A stretch of 64,000 nucleotides of DNA from CADEDV01 sp964437415 (GTDB lineage: Bacteria > Bacteroidota > Bacteroidia > Chitinophagales > Chitinophagaceae): positions 62,001 through 126,000 of the forward strand of contig CAYTGN010000003.1 of the NCBI GenBank assembly GCA_964437415.1. Direction: 5' to 3'. The notes below the pieces were generated by a model, which made no database searches, was not told the DNA's origin, and saw only the letters and a program-made list of their open reading frames with translations. Within the stretch, counting starts at the first letter, position 1, and each line of letters begins with the position of its first letter. Position numbers and translations under genes: made by a program. Below are positions 34,903 to 42,667 of this stretch, in pieces.

Positions 34903-36218
34903 AGAAGTCGTATATCAGTTTTAAGGAGAATATCCGTAACAAAATACTGCCTTTCCATCTTAACCCCGTAAACGTCAATTTTTTCTAATTCGCCTGGCGT
35001 CACTTCAGGAAACGTTATTCTCCAATTCAGCATATTTAATCTTCTTTTTGCAATTTCCAACCCTCCTTTACCGCCCTTCTGATCCGCAGGATCTGCTTCT
35101 ACCCGGTCACCGCAAAGAAACTCCTTTGTCTTTGTTTTGATAGAGGTAGTACCCCTGTTCTTAAAAGATATGACTAAAAACCCATCCAGCTCAAAAGCCC
35201 TGATAGAAACCGTGGATACGTCCTGTAATTCCTGACTTCCGCTATATTTTGTCGCATTATGGAAAAAATTCCAAAGAATCAACACCACGTTACCGATGGA
35301 ACTATCAGGGACCTTCGTTGTTCTATACGCGGCGGCCTGCTTTAAATCCAGATCCACAAAATGTCTTGATGTGCTGTTATCTCTGATAAACTCCAAAACG
35401 TGCAAAACACTTTTATCACTCAGTTCCCTTATTTCCTGCCCAGATATACTCTGAAATATTGCTTTGGACATGGTAAGATCCTTCTTAGCATACAAGAGCT
35501 TTTTATACTCTATTCCATTCTTATCTAATTCGTTGAGCACTGCATTCACATTGGAAAGTCCCTGCGGAAAAATGTTTTGAATGGTATGTCCAAAATGTTG
35601 CTTATCTGCGTCCAATGCTTTAAAGAACTTTTCCTGATCCGATACCTGACGGTACATCCTCATAAACTCCTTTACAGTAATCCTGAAACCCTTACCAAAT
35701 AATTTTTTATAGGTCAATGCCCTGAGCTTTGCCAATTGACTCTCATCAGGAACAATATCCAATACTAACAGCACGGACACATTGGTCTTAAAATTATCGT
35801 CCTCGTACTCATCTTTAATAAAGTCATTCAGCCATAAACAATAGGAGCCAAACCGCTTTTCTTCCAAATAGGAAATATAATCTCCAAATTCACAGTTTCC
35901 TTTGAACTGGAAATCTTCGTTGTGCTTATACTTCAACGGTTGTTTTTTGAGCTCGCTCGGTAAATTTCCCCCAATGGTATGCCCTTCATCTATAGGCTCG
36001 TCGATAAGCCCAATGGAACCTTTTTCATTCAGAAAACCTGGCAGGATTTCATCTATATACACGGGTCGGCCATAGTTGTAACTTATCGTTCGCTCATTCA
36101 GGTAATGAGACACAGAAAACAGATCAATTGCCAGGATTGCGTCCATACCTATAATGTTAGCTATTTCTTTGGCGAATTGCTGCATTGCGGCTTCGCCAAT
36201 GACATCTTTTTTATCCAT
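34899..36218 (-). CDS. Soluble histidine-kinase-like protein
   Basis: 439 residues and no membrane segment. A candidate H-box is H211 in KQHFGHTIQNIF, followed by a helix. The ATP-binding domain shows the N-box WNFFHNATKYS (N321) and a glycine-rich DQKGGKGGLEIAKRRL lid. The N-terminal 200 residues match nothing I know; phrases such as IGLIDEPIDEGHTIGG suggest an enzyme-like or ligand-binding module. The D-box motif is not obvious. It sits between the importer lipoprotein and the receiver gene in one operon, so it likely senses import state or an internal ligand. Confidence 0.78.
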   Translation of the reverse strand: MDKKDVIGEAAMQQFAKEIANIIGMDAILAIDLFSVSHYLNERTISYNYGRPVYIDEILPGFLNEKGSIGLIDEPIDEGHTIGGNLPSELKKQPLKYKHNEDFQFKGNCEFGDYISYLEEKRFGSYCLWLNDFIKDEYEDDNFKTNVSVLLVLDIVPDESQLAKLRALTYKKLFGKGFRITVKEFMRMYRQVSDQEKFFKALDADKQHFGHTIQNIFPQGLSNVNAVLNELDKNGIEYKKLLYAKKDLTMSKAIFQSISGQEIRELSDKSVLHVLEFIRDNSTSRHFVDLDLKQAAAYRTTKVPDSSIGNVVLILWNFFHNATKYSGSQELQDVSTVSIRAFELDGFLVISFKNRGTTSIKTKTKEFLCGDRVEADPADQKGGKGGLEIAKRRLNMLNWRITFPEVTPGELEKIDVYGVKMERQYFVTDILLKTDIRLL

Positions 36219-36257
36219 TATTGTCGATTAACTATTAAGATTAAAAATACTGTCGGG

Positions 36258-37247
36258 CTATTTTTTATAATAGTTTTCGACAAACTTCAAATTAAGTTCT
36301 TTACTCAGGTCGGGATCAGATTTTAAATATCCAAGGCTCTTTAAATCGTCAATCATTACTTTCCAGGATGCCATATCCGAGTAAAATAGCTTGTTATCAT
36401 AACCTTTAAAATAATCACCGGATCTCTGCAGCGCTAGTAGTTCCTTATTTTCCCTGATCGTAGGATCGTGCTGCTTCAATATCTGAATACCTTTCTCTGG
36501 ATTATTCAGAGCAGCTGTCCAACCATCCGCCATTGTATTAATAAAGGCCTGAACAAGCTCGGGTTTGTTTTCTACAGTTGACCTTTTACAGAAATAACAC
36601 AATCCCTTGAACTGAATTCCAAAATTCTTCGGTTCGATCAATGTGTACGCCAAATTATTCAACTCCATTTCTGAGGGCTCATTATAAATGAATACAGGTC
36701 TTAGGTCACACTCATCTGTTGCAATAAAATTCTTAAAATCGAATGGTATCGGAACCGGCTTAAAATCCTTATTCCTTACCAACCCCGTCTTTTTTAGGAA
36801 AACTTCATAGAGATAGATCATATCGCTCCCCGCAAATTCACCGATCCTTTTGCCTTTTACATCTGTCACTGTATTAATGTTCTTTTCCTTTTTAGCAAGC
36901 CAGACACCCGGTGAGTTATAGTTAACCAGACCAATGATCACGAGGTCGGCACCTTTTTCATTTGCAATCAGCACGAGATCAGCTCCTGCTTCACCAAAAG
37001 TGTTCGATCCTCCCGTTACAAGTTTTATCGGATCTATTCCCGGGCCCCCATTATCAATTTTCAACTCAAGGTTATTCTTCTTTGCAAATTCCTGCATTCC
37101 GTAATATTCACCGACAGCAGAAACGGATGGTATCCAGCTGAGTCTTAAACTGGCTTTTTGTAATGCACCTGGTTCTTGCTTTGCCGGCTTGCTCTTACAA
37201 GCGGCCAAGACCAGCAGGAAAAGGAAGGAATAAACTAGCTTTTTCAT
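36258..37247 (-). CDS. ABC importer substrate-binding lipoprotein (NMT1/SsuA-like)
   Basis: 329 residues. The lipoprotein signal ends LVLAAC (Cys17). The NMT1/THI5-like fold is indicated by LRLSWIPSVSAVGEYYG, LKIDNGGPGIDPIKLVTGGSNTFGEAGAD, DVKGKRIGEFAG and VENKPELVQAFINTMADGW. This family delivers nitrate, sulfonates, taurine, pyrimidine (thiamin precursor) or riboflavin; the DNGGPG loop favours an aromatic or heterocyclic ligand, but the substrate is not readable. It is followed by the kinase gene after 39 bases and preceded by the permease by 18 bases. Confidence 0.88.
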   Translation of the reverse strand: MKKLVYSFLFLLVLAACKSKPAKQEPGALQKASLRLSWIPSVSAVGEYYGMQEFAKKNNLELKIDNGGPGIDPIKLVTGGSNTFGEAGADLVLIANEKGADLVIIGLVNYNSPGVWLAKKEKNINTVTDVKGKRIGEFAGSDMIYLYEVFLKKTGLVRNKDFKPVPIPFDFKNFIATDECDLRPVFIYNEPSEMELNNLAYTLIEPKNFGIQFKGLCYFCKRSTVENKPELVQAFINTMADGWTAALNNPEKGIQILKQHDPTIRENKELLALQRSGDYFKGYDNKLFYSDMASWKVMIDDLKSLGYLKSDPDLSKELNLKFVENYYKK

Positions 37248-37265
37248 GTTGAAATTTTTAATTGG

Positions 37266-38015
37266 TTAAGAAGATTTCAGGTACCATTTACCAAGTTTTT
37301 TTTCTATAAAATAAACTATACTGAACATAATTGCTCCAAGCAATGCTGCTAATATGACACTACTCATCATCAGTTCCGGGTCTGTTCGGATAGAGGTGAT
37401 AAAGAGGTTGCGGCCAAGGCCCAATTCTGCGCCTGAGAATTCGCCAACAATTGCTCCTATAACAGCAAGGGTGGATGCAATCTTTAATCCGGCCATAATG
37501 CTCGGCAGTGCCAGCGGAATCAACACGAGTCTTATCGACTGGGTTTTACTGGCGTTACTTATTGTCAATAATTCGTGCACATTGCTATTTATCAGCTTAA
37601 TGCCGGTTGCAAAACTGATGAAAATCGGAAAGTAACATATCACCGCCGCCATCACGATCTTAGACATCGGTCCGACTCCCAGCAGAATTATAAAAAAAGG
37701 CGCAAAAGTAATCACCGGAATTACCTGGCAGGCGATCATGATTGGTAAAAAAAAGCGCATCAGCCTGGGAATATACAGGCAAATAATCATTGTCAAAAAA
37801 CTTACTCCGACCGCCAGCAACAATCCCAGCACAGCTTCATAAAATGTTACCCACGTTGCTTCCATCAAGGGTTTAAACTGGTCCCTAAAATAATCGAATA
37901 CATGAACGGGTGAACTCATTAAAAACCTTACTGTTTTATACCGGGCAAAAAATTCCCATAGCAGGATCAGAGCCACAATCAATAATAAATAAGCTATGAA
38001 GTATTTTTTTTTCAT
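37266..38015 (-). CDS. ABC importer permease (SsuC/TauC type)
   Basis: 249 residues and about six membrane segments. The cytoplasmic EAA loop is visible as ELLTISNASKTQSIRLVLIPLALPSIMAGLKIA, typical of BPD_transp_1 permeases of the nitrate/sulfonate/taurine group. GEFSGAELGLGRNLFITS is another family mark. It is encoded between the ATPase (five bases upstream) and the lipoprotein. Confidence 0.9.
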   Translation of the reverse strand: MKKKYFIAYLLLIVALILLWEFFARYKTVRFLMSSPVHVFDYFRDQFKPLMEATWVTFYEAVLGLLLAVGVSFLTMIICLYIPRLMRFFLPIMIACQVIPVITFAPFFIILLGVGPMSKIVMAAVICYFPIFISFATGIKLINSNVHELLTISNASKTQSIRLVLIPLALPSIMAGLKIASTLAVIGAIVGEFSGAELGLGRNLFITSIRTDPELMMSSVILAALLGAIMFSIVYFIEKKLGKWYLKSS

Positions 38016-38020
38016 GTTTT

Positions 38021-38773
38021 CTAGTTTCTCATGATCAGATCTTGTACAAAATGATATTCCTCCTGCAGCGATTTCATTGAATCCTCTTCGAAGACACGTG
38101 GCAAGGGCTTATCAATCAGAAGTTCTGAAACAACCGAGCCGTTCCTGCCGAATACCAATATATGATTGGACAGCAACAGCGCTTCCTGGATGTCGTGCGT
38201 CACCATGATCACGGTTGACTGATACTTTTGCTGGAGCGTCACCAATTCCCTGTATAATGTAAACCTCCAACGGATATCCAAACTTGAAAAGGGTTCATCG
38301 AGCAGCAAAAGATCCGGCTTTGTTGAAAAAGTGCGCGCTAATGCTACCCGGGTCTTCATACCGCCCGAAAGCTGGAAAGGCAGGTAATCAGAAAATTCCT
38401 GTAATGAAACTGTACGGAGCAAGGCATCCACTTCGCCATTGCAATTCTGCTTGCGAAGTTTTAATGGAAAGCTGATATTCTTTCTAACCGTAAGGTTGGG
38501 CAACAGGTTGGGTTCCTGGAACATGAGACCCACTTTCCCTTTCCTGACATATTCCGAAGCTGTCATTCCGTCTATTGTTATAGTGCCGGAAAACAAATTG
38601 TCTTTTGTCTTTTTTAAGATCCCGCAAAGAAGTCGGAGAAAGGTTGACTTACCACTGCCTGATGCTCCTACTATCGAAATCACTTTATTCTCACCTCCTT
38701 TCAATGAAATTCCGTTTAAGACCGTCTTTGCAGGTGAGTAACCAAAAACAATATTGTCAACATCTATACGCAT
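38021..38773 (-). CDS. ABC importer ATPase (SsuB/TauB type)
   Basis: 250 residues. Walker A is VGASGSGKSTFLRL (about residues 35-48), Q-loop MFQEPNLLP, signature LSGGMKTRVALARTF, Walker B DLLLLDEPFSSLD and switch histidine in MVTHDIQEAL. All are intact. It is the first gene of the five-gene importer/kinase/receiver operon, with an exact -7 box 18 bases upstream of the ATG and a palindromic operator cluster beyond it. Confidence 0.93.
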   Translation of the reverse strand: MRIDVDNIVFGYSPAKTVLNGISLKGGENKVISIVGASGSGKSTFLRLLCGILKKTKDNLFSGTITIDGMTASEYVRKGKVGLMFQEPNLLPNLTVRKNISFPLKLRKQNCNGEVDALLRTVSLQEFSDYLPFQLSGGMKTRVALARTFSTKPDLLLLDEPFSSLDIRWRFTLYRELVTLQQKYQSTVIMVTHDIQEALLLSNHILVFGRNGSVVSELLIDKPLPRVFEEDSMKSLQEEYHFVQDLIMRN

Positions 38774-38790
38774 TTTTTGAAATTAGATAT

Positions 38791-38798
38791 CAAAGCTA
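38791..38798 (-). promoter_or_regulatory. Bacteroidota -7 promoter element of the importer operon
   Basis: The minus strand reads TAGCTTTG, an exact TAnnTTTG match, 18 bases before the ATG at 38773. Confidence 0.55.
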
Positions 38799-38851
38799 AA
38801 GTTGAGGATTGATGAATTCCTTAATCCGGCAGTTTCTTCCAACAAATAGTT

Positions 38852-38886
38852 ATAAGGTTATCAAAACCTTATCGCCCGATAAGGTT
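38852..38886. promoter_or_regulatory. Operator-like cluster of three ATAAGGTT half-sites
   Basis: ATAAGGTT at 38852, its complement AACCTTAT at 38865 and ATAAGGTT again at 38879 form two overlapping inverted repeats. The second is a perfect palindrome with 10-bp arms AACCTTATCG/CGATAAGGTT around CC (38865-38886). Related AAGGTT and AACCTT pieces continue to about 38920. The cluster lies 54 bases upstream of the importer -7 box and 126 bases upstream of the divergent membrane gene, so it could control both. Confidence 0.55.
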
Positions 38887-39011
38887 ATCAGAAGGTTTTG
38901 AATAGATTATCGTAACCTTAGAAACACCTTTTAACTATATGGTTTTCATATGCATACGTGCCAATTTTCGGAACTAAATAGCTTTAATTTTATAAAGTAA
39001 TACCGTGGAAT

Positions 39012-39428
39012 ATGAACCTGATCAAACTCTTACTCCTTATTCGGTTTTTTGGTGCCGGCGTCGCATCAACCATATTTGGTTTACAGGTTGACCATGTTGC
39101 CAGCATCGGATTCACAGTAGCATCGATAGGATTTCTTTTTGCATTGTTCACTTATTATGTTACTGTTTATATTCTTAAATTCTACATCCTGGATGAAAGA
39201 GGGTTCATTGTGGAAATAAATAAGAAGCACTACAGAAAACTTCACTGGGCGCTATTAATAATGGGGCTGGCTTTCACCGGATATGAGCTCGTGATCAATT
39301 TTAAAACAGCAGATGTGGAGTTCTTTTTTAATGTGCTTACAAAAAATATGTTCCTCCTCATACCTGAATGGGTTTTTTCTTTCCTTATCACCATGTATAA
39401 TGAAGTTGTAAGAAGAATGAAGAAATAA
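39012..39428 (+). CDS. Four-helix membrane protein of unknown function
   Basis: 138 residues with four hydrophobic segments (LLLLIRFFGAGVASTIFGL; ASIGFLFALFTYYVTVYILKF; WALLIMGLAFTGYELVI; MFLLIPEWVFSFLITMY) and a short basic tail. No family is recognised. It is the only plus-strand gene in the tra region, divergent from the importer operon across the palindrome cluster and convergent with traF, 13 bases apart. Confidence 0.7.
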   Translation: MNLIKLLLLIRFFGAGVASTIFGLQVDHVASIGFTVASIGFLFALFTYYVTVYILKFYILDERGFIVEINKKHYRKLHWALLIMGLAFTGYELVINFKTADVEFFFNVLTKNMFLLIPEWVFSFLITMYNEVVRRMKK

Positions 39429-39441
39429 GCGAGTGTTCGTT

Positions 39442-39777
39442 TCACTGATGTCCCGGCTTTTTTACCAAGCCGGTAAACAACTTTCTCGAGCGGCTTTTTA
39501 TCACTCCTGGAATACTTCGCTTTGCCAGTTCCTTCATCATTCCATGCTGACCATATTTCCGGGAGAGTTTGTAGACATGCATGAATAGCGCGGTGGCGCT
39601 GCCGGCAATAATTGCCAGGCACAAAAAGGTGTTGAGACCTGCTATATATAATATGGCAAACAAAATGAGGAGGGCCAGCAGCCCTCCCCCAAGATACCAG
39701 ATATACTGGGCTTTCAAGCCTTTGAATTCAATCGGCCTGTTAATCCCCTTATTGATCGAGTACACGCTAATAGCCAT
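39442..39777 (-). CDS. traF: Conjugation protein TraF (DUF4133)
   Basis: 111 residues. The DUF4133 signature is present: YSINKGINRPIEFKGLKAQYIWYLGGGLLALLILF, then a second helix LAIIAGSATALFM and a basic cytoplasmic tail. TraF is a small inner-membrane channel component (VirB3-like position). In most Bacteroidota elements traG follows directly, but here traG is 5.6 kb away beyond a cargo operon. Its start overlaps the preceding gene's stop by 11 bases. Confidence 0.9.
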   Translation of the reverse strand: MAISVYSINKGINRPIEFKGLKAQYIWYLGGGLLALLILFAILYIAGLNTFLCLAIIAGSATALFMHVYKLSRKYGQHGMMKELAKRSIPGVIKSRSRKLFTGLVKKPGHQ

Positions 39778-41008
39778 ACATAAATGTTTGGATGTACCTG
39801 TAACTGCCAGACTGGATCACCAGGCGGTAAATGCCGGGTAACAGTCCATTGATTTCAATTTGCCGAACCAGATCACCATTCATGTTGTGATCGATCATTT
39901 TCTGTTTGATCCTTTTACCATCCGGTGTAACAATAGTGGAGATATATCTTCCTTTGGGAGCATTGCTCAGCCGGAAACTGAAATAGTCAGTTGTTACAGG
40001 GTTGGGATAGATCAGCAATTCAGGATTTGATCCAGGTGATCCCGGTGTGACAGCAGGTTTACGCAGCACTATGATGCTACTGTAAAAAGAACTACCATTA
40101 AGCTCAGTTGCTTTTACCCGGTAATAGACATCCCTATCTGTCTGTATGGTTTGAAATGAATAGTCGGCCTGGCTACCATCATTCTTTGTCGGTATGATGG
40201 TTCCCACGGTTTGCCAGTTACCGGAACCAATTGATCTTTCAACCGTGTAACTTTCGACATCAGTTTCGGTCATATTTGACCATTCTATTGTCGCATTCGA
40301 ATCATGCAGTTCGCCGCGAACATTTGCAAACCGAACGGGCAACACTACCGATACCGTTGTATCATAATTCAGCAGGCCACGCATGACCAGGTTGAGGACA
40401 CCCGTGCCGCAGAAGAAATTGTACATATTATAAGGCGGACCGCTGCTGAAGTAACCTTCAAAGTTCACATTGCCGGGGTTGAAATAATAAGGATGTTCAA
40501 ACCAGTAAAACGGCAAACAGATATTGGGAGCTGTAAACGCCTCGTAAGGAACCATTGTTCCCCAGTCCACATCCCAGTATGACACCAAAATAAATCCGCA
40601 ATCCAGTTCATGACCGTTCACCACGTAATGCGTAGCAGCATTGGGATCACAGTCAATATAGTTTTGTCCGAGCGTATTATAGTAACCTACTGCCCGGGGT
40701 GCTGTATAACTATAACCGGGATAATTATTCCCGGTGGAATCAAGCACACCTCCTACCGGGCTCCCATATTGTAAGCCTGACTTATACACCCAAATATCAT
40801 AGTTGGACATAACCGCCGGTGTCCAAACATTTTCAATCCCATTAAAAGTGACGGTGAAGAAAGAAAGTATCAGCCGGTTCTCCCGTTTGGGAGGATTTGG
40901 TGAATCATCGATCAGTCTTGTCTCTGTGTAACGGGCACGCACCCCAATATACTGTGCTTTCACTTGCACGCATACGGAAACCAACAATAGGAATAGAAGT
41001 TTTTTCAT
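39767..41008 (-). CDS. Type IX-secreted protein inside the tra operon
   Basis: 413 residues from ATG 41008; a GTG six bases earlier is also possible. A signal peptide (MKKLLFLLLVSVCVQVKAQ) is followed by about 220 residues with no recognised family and many aromatics. A fibronectin-like segment follows (ATIEWSNMTETDVESYTVERS; DVYYRVKATELNGSSFYS), then a C-terminal Por/T9SS type A sorting domain (LLIYPNPVTTDYFSFRLS ... LLPGIYRLVIQSG). It would be exported through the type IX system to the cell surface. It is translationally coupled to traF, suggesting it is made with the mating apparatus, perhaps as a contact or adhesion factor (inference). Confidence 0.85.
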   Translation of the reverse strand: MKKLLFLLLVSVCVQVKAQYIGVRARYTETRLIDDSPNPPKRENRLILSFFTVTFNGIENVWTPAVMSNYDIWVYKSGLQYGSPVGGVLDSTGNNYPGYSYTAPRAVGYYNTLGQNYIDCDPNAATHYVVNGHELDCGFILVSYWDVDWGTMVPYEAFTAPNICLPFYWFEHPYYFNPGNVNFEGYFSSGPPYNMYNFFCGTGVLNLVMRGLLNYDTTVSVVLPVRFANVRGELHDSNATIEWSNMTETDVESYTVERSIGSGNWQTVGTIIPTKNDGSQADYSFQTIQTDRDVYYRVKATELNGSSFYSSIIVLRKPAVTPGSPGSNPELLIYPNPVTTDYFSFRLSNAPKGRYISTIVTPDGKRIKQKMIDHNMNGDLVRQIEINGLLPGIYRLVIQSGSYRYIQTFMYGY

Positions 41009-41010
41009 CG

Positions 41011-41193
41011 TCACTTTAGTTTTCGTTTATGAGTAATTGATTTTCTTGTTTCGACCGGCTCGACCACTTTATCGCCGATGTCTTCATACTTTATCCGGTC
41101 CTGCGGACTCGTCACCTGCCGGTATTCCTGCAGGCGATCATCCTGGTAATACACTTTACCGTCGATCTTTACTTTGGGGAGCTGGTTTACCAT
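41011..41193 (-). CDS. Small basic protein between traE and the T9SS gene
   Basis: 60 residues, charged, no membrane segment: it begins MVNQLPKVKIDGKVYYQDDR and ends THKRKLK. The KVYYQDDRLQEYRQV phrase looks like a small beta-hairpin ligand module. Spacing of 11 bases after traE and two bases before the T9SS gene supports translation in the operon. Family unknown. Confidence 0.65.
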   Translation of the reverse strand: MVNQLPKVKIDGKVYYQDDRLQEYRQVTSPQDRIKYEDIGDKVVEPVETRKSITHKRKLK

Positions 41194-41204
41194 AACAATT
41201 GATT

Positions 41205-41498
41205 TTAGATGCCGAAGAATGAGCGGATCACCGTTGCGACCACCACGAGGAACACGCAGGACCCGAACCAGGCGGCAGCCACCTTCCCGGTATCCGGATC
41301 ACCGCTGTTCCATTTCGAATAGACTTTGACCGCACCGATCAGACCCAGCACCGCACCGACCGCATACATCAGGTTAGTACCGGAATTGAAGTAGGATCTC
41401 ACTTTGGTATTGGCTTCGTTGATACCGGCGTTTCCGTCCTGTGCATCAACAGCGATTACAACAACTAATAGAGTTAAAAACAAAACACACTTCTTCAT
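41205..41498 (-). CDS. traE: Conjugation protein TraE (DUF4134)
   Basis: 97 residues from ATG 41498; a GTG at 41504 is in frame. A signal peptide (CVLFLTLLVVVIAVDAQ) is followed by the DUF4134 signature GINEANTKVRSYFNSGTNLMYAVGAVLGLIGAVKVYSKWNSG and a second helix. VirB2/pilin-like size and build. It is the second gene of the traE/traF operon. Confidence 0.92.
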   Translation of the reverse strand: MKKCVLFLTLLVVVIAVDAQDGNAGINEANTKVRSYFNSGTNLMYAVGAVLGLIGAVKVYSKWNSGDPDTGKVAAAWFGSCVFLVVVATVIRSFFGI

Positions 41499-41558
41499 AC
41501 ACACACGATTTTTGATTCATCTATAATAGGGTAAGAATTGTTGGCGCTCCATCCGCGC

Positions 41559-41951
41559 CTATAACCAAAGCACACGCTGATCTTCCTCACTGAGCGGGAT
41601 GGAGCATTTGGCATGGCCTTCGGCCACGATATACTTATTGATCGTTTCCCGGAAACCGGGTTCGTCCCACTGGTTGTACTTTCCCAGTTTGCTCTTTAAA
41701 GCGTGGATCAATTCATTCTTATTTGACCGGCCATTGAAGACAGGACGCAATTCATCTATGACGTGCTGGGCAGTGGTCATGATCTCATCGGGCTGATCTT
41801 CCGGATGAAGCGACACAGACCGGATACGACCGATGCCGGAAAGCACCGGAAGTTTTGCTTTATAAAAAACAATCCAAACAAAAAGATAATAAGCCGCATT
41901 TGCGGTCAGGAGAAAGAGTAGGTACTGCTGCCAAGATATTCCAGAGAACAT
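41559..41951 (-). CDS. Membrane-anchored protein, first gene of the traE operon
   Basis: 130 residues. One N-terminal helix (QYLLFLLTANAAYYLFVWIVFY) is followed by a cytoplasmic helical domain (VIDELRPVFNGRSNKNELIHALKSKL; ETINKYIVAEGHAKC). It lies 54 bases before traE. Small proteins of this type occupy the traD/traC position in Chitinophagaceae elements; I do not recognise the family. Its ATG is directly preceded by a 7-bp hairpin (41954-41972) and a tra promoter module. Confidence 0.7.
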   Translation of the reverse strand: MFSGISWQQYLLFLLTANAAYYLFVWIVFYKAKLPVLSGIGRIRSVSLHPEDQPDEIMTTAQHVIDELRPVFNGRSNKNELIHALKSKLGKYNQWDEPGFRETINKYIVAEGHAKCSIPLSEEDQRVLWL

Positions 41952-41953
41952 AA

Positions 41954-41972
41954 GCTATCATTTTTTGATAGC
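41954..41972 (-). promoter_or_regulatory. Hairpin abutting the start codon at 41951
   Basis: Arms GCTATCA/TGATAGC around a five-base A/T loop, two bases upstream of the ATG on the minus strand. In the mRNA this would cover the ribosome entry region, so it may tune translation or be an operator between the -7 box and the gene. Confidence 0.35.
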
Positions 41973-41973
41973 A

Positions 41974-42035
41974 CAAATATGCAAAGCCAGTCAGCCTATG
42001 TTGTTATGAAAGGGATTCAGGTTTTTGTGAAAAAG
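41974..42035 (-). promoter_or_regulatory. tra promoter module, copy upstream of the traE operon
   Basis: CATATTTG on the minus strand (41974-41981) and, 29 bases upstream, a block beginning GTTATGAAAGGG on the plus strand and ending GGTTTTTGTGA. It matches the copy before traG in both blocks and in spacing, while the bases between the blocks differ. Confidence 0.6.
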
Positions 42036-42043
42036 AAAACACT

Positions 42044-42274
42044 CTAATATTTGAACTCAAATAGCTTAGATGCTGGAATTTTCAGTGCATCCGCCAGGAG
42101 AAGTATAGTTGTCAGCGTTGGATTAATAAGGCCTTTCTCAATTCGATGAACCTGACTTAGCTCAATGTCCGCTTCAAAAGCAAGTTCCTTCATAGTGAGC
42201 TTGCCCGCCTTCCTAAGCCGCCTAAGATTGGCCCCAAAAGCAATCATTTTCTTATCATCCCTGGTATTGTTCAT
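42044..42274 (-). CDS. XRE-family transcriptional regulator
   Basis: 76 residues, essentially one helix-turn-helix: FGANLRRLRKAGKLTMKELAFEADIELSQVHRIEKGLINPTL, then LLLADALKIPASKLFEF. It lies 36 bases from a perfect palindrome shared with the divergent gene at 42357, the usual arrangement for self-regulation. Position beside the traE promoter suggests control of conjugation (inference). Confidence 0.9.
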   Translation of the reverse strand: MNNTRDDKKMIAFGANLRRLRKAGKLTMKELAFEADIELSQVHRIEKGLINPTLTTILLLADALKIPASKLFEFKY

Positions 42275-42309
42275 CAGGGGTGAAAGTCAGCTAAACCCAA
42301 AAATAATAG

Positions 42310-42327
42310 TTAGGCATGTATGCCTAA
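42310..42327. promoter_or_regulatory. 18-bp perfect palindrome between XRE and sigma-like genes
   Basis: Arms TTAGGCAT/ATGCCTAA around GT in an 82-bp divergent gap. The best explanation is the operator of the adjacent XRE protein. Confidence 0.6.
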
Positions 42328-42356
42328 TTCTAAAGAAAGTTTACCTTTATTCTCTA

Positions 42357-42662
42357 ATGAAAACTTTACTGGAGACAGTGTTGGAAATAGGAGGGACGAA
42401 AGCTTCCCAAGCTCAAAGGGATGCATTACAGAAAGCCGTTGAATTGCTGCCTGCAGATCAGCAAATGGCGTTATCACTTTATTTTGAGAAGCGACAGGCA
42501 GTGGCTGACATTTCTAATAAACTGGGCTGTTCAGTCACAACAACCTACAATAAAATTAACCGTGCCATAATAACACTAAGACATCAATTCAATCCGTCCT
42601 ATTATAGAAAAATGTATGAAATACTTTATCCTTGCTCAGGAAAGCCGGCACCTTTAAAATAA
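42357..42662 (+). CDS. Sigma-70 region 4-like HTH protein
   Basis: 101 residues from ATG 42357. The frame is open 64 codons further, but that part lies opposite the XRE gene and across its operator. It contains ALQKAVELLPADQQMALSLYFEKRQAVADISNKLGCSVTTTYNKINRAIITLRH, a region-4 type helix-turn-helix with no region 2. Such stand-alone HTH proteins are common as small regulators. It is convergent with the AraC gene, six bases apart. Confidence 0.8.
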   Translation: MKTLLETVLEIGGTKASQAQRDALQKAVELLPADQQMALSLYFEKRQAVADISNKLGCSVTTTYNKINRAIITLRHQFNPSYYRKMYEILYPCSGKPAPLK

Positions 42663-42667
42663 ATCGC

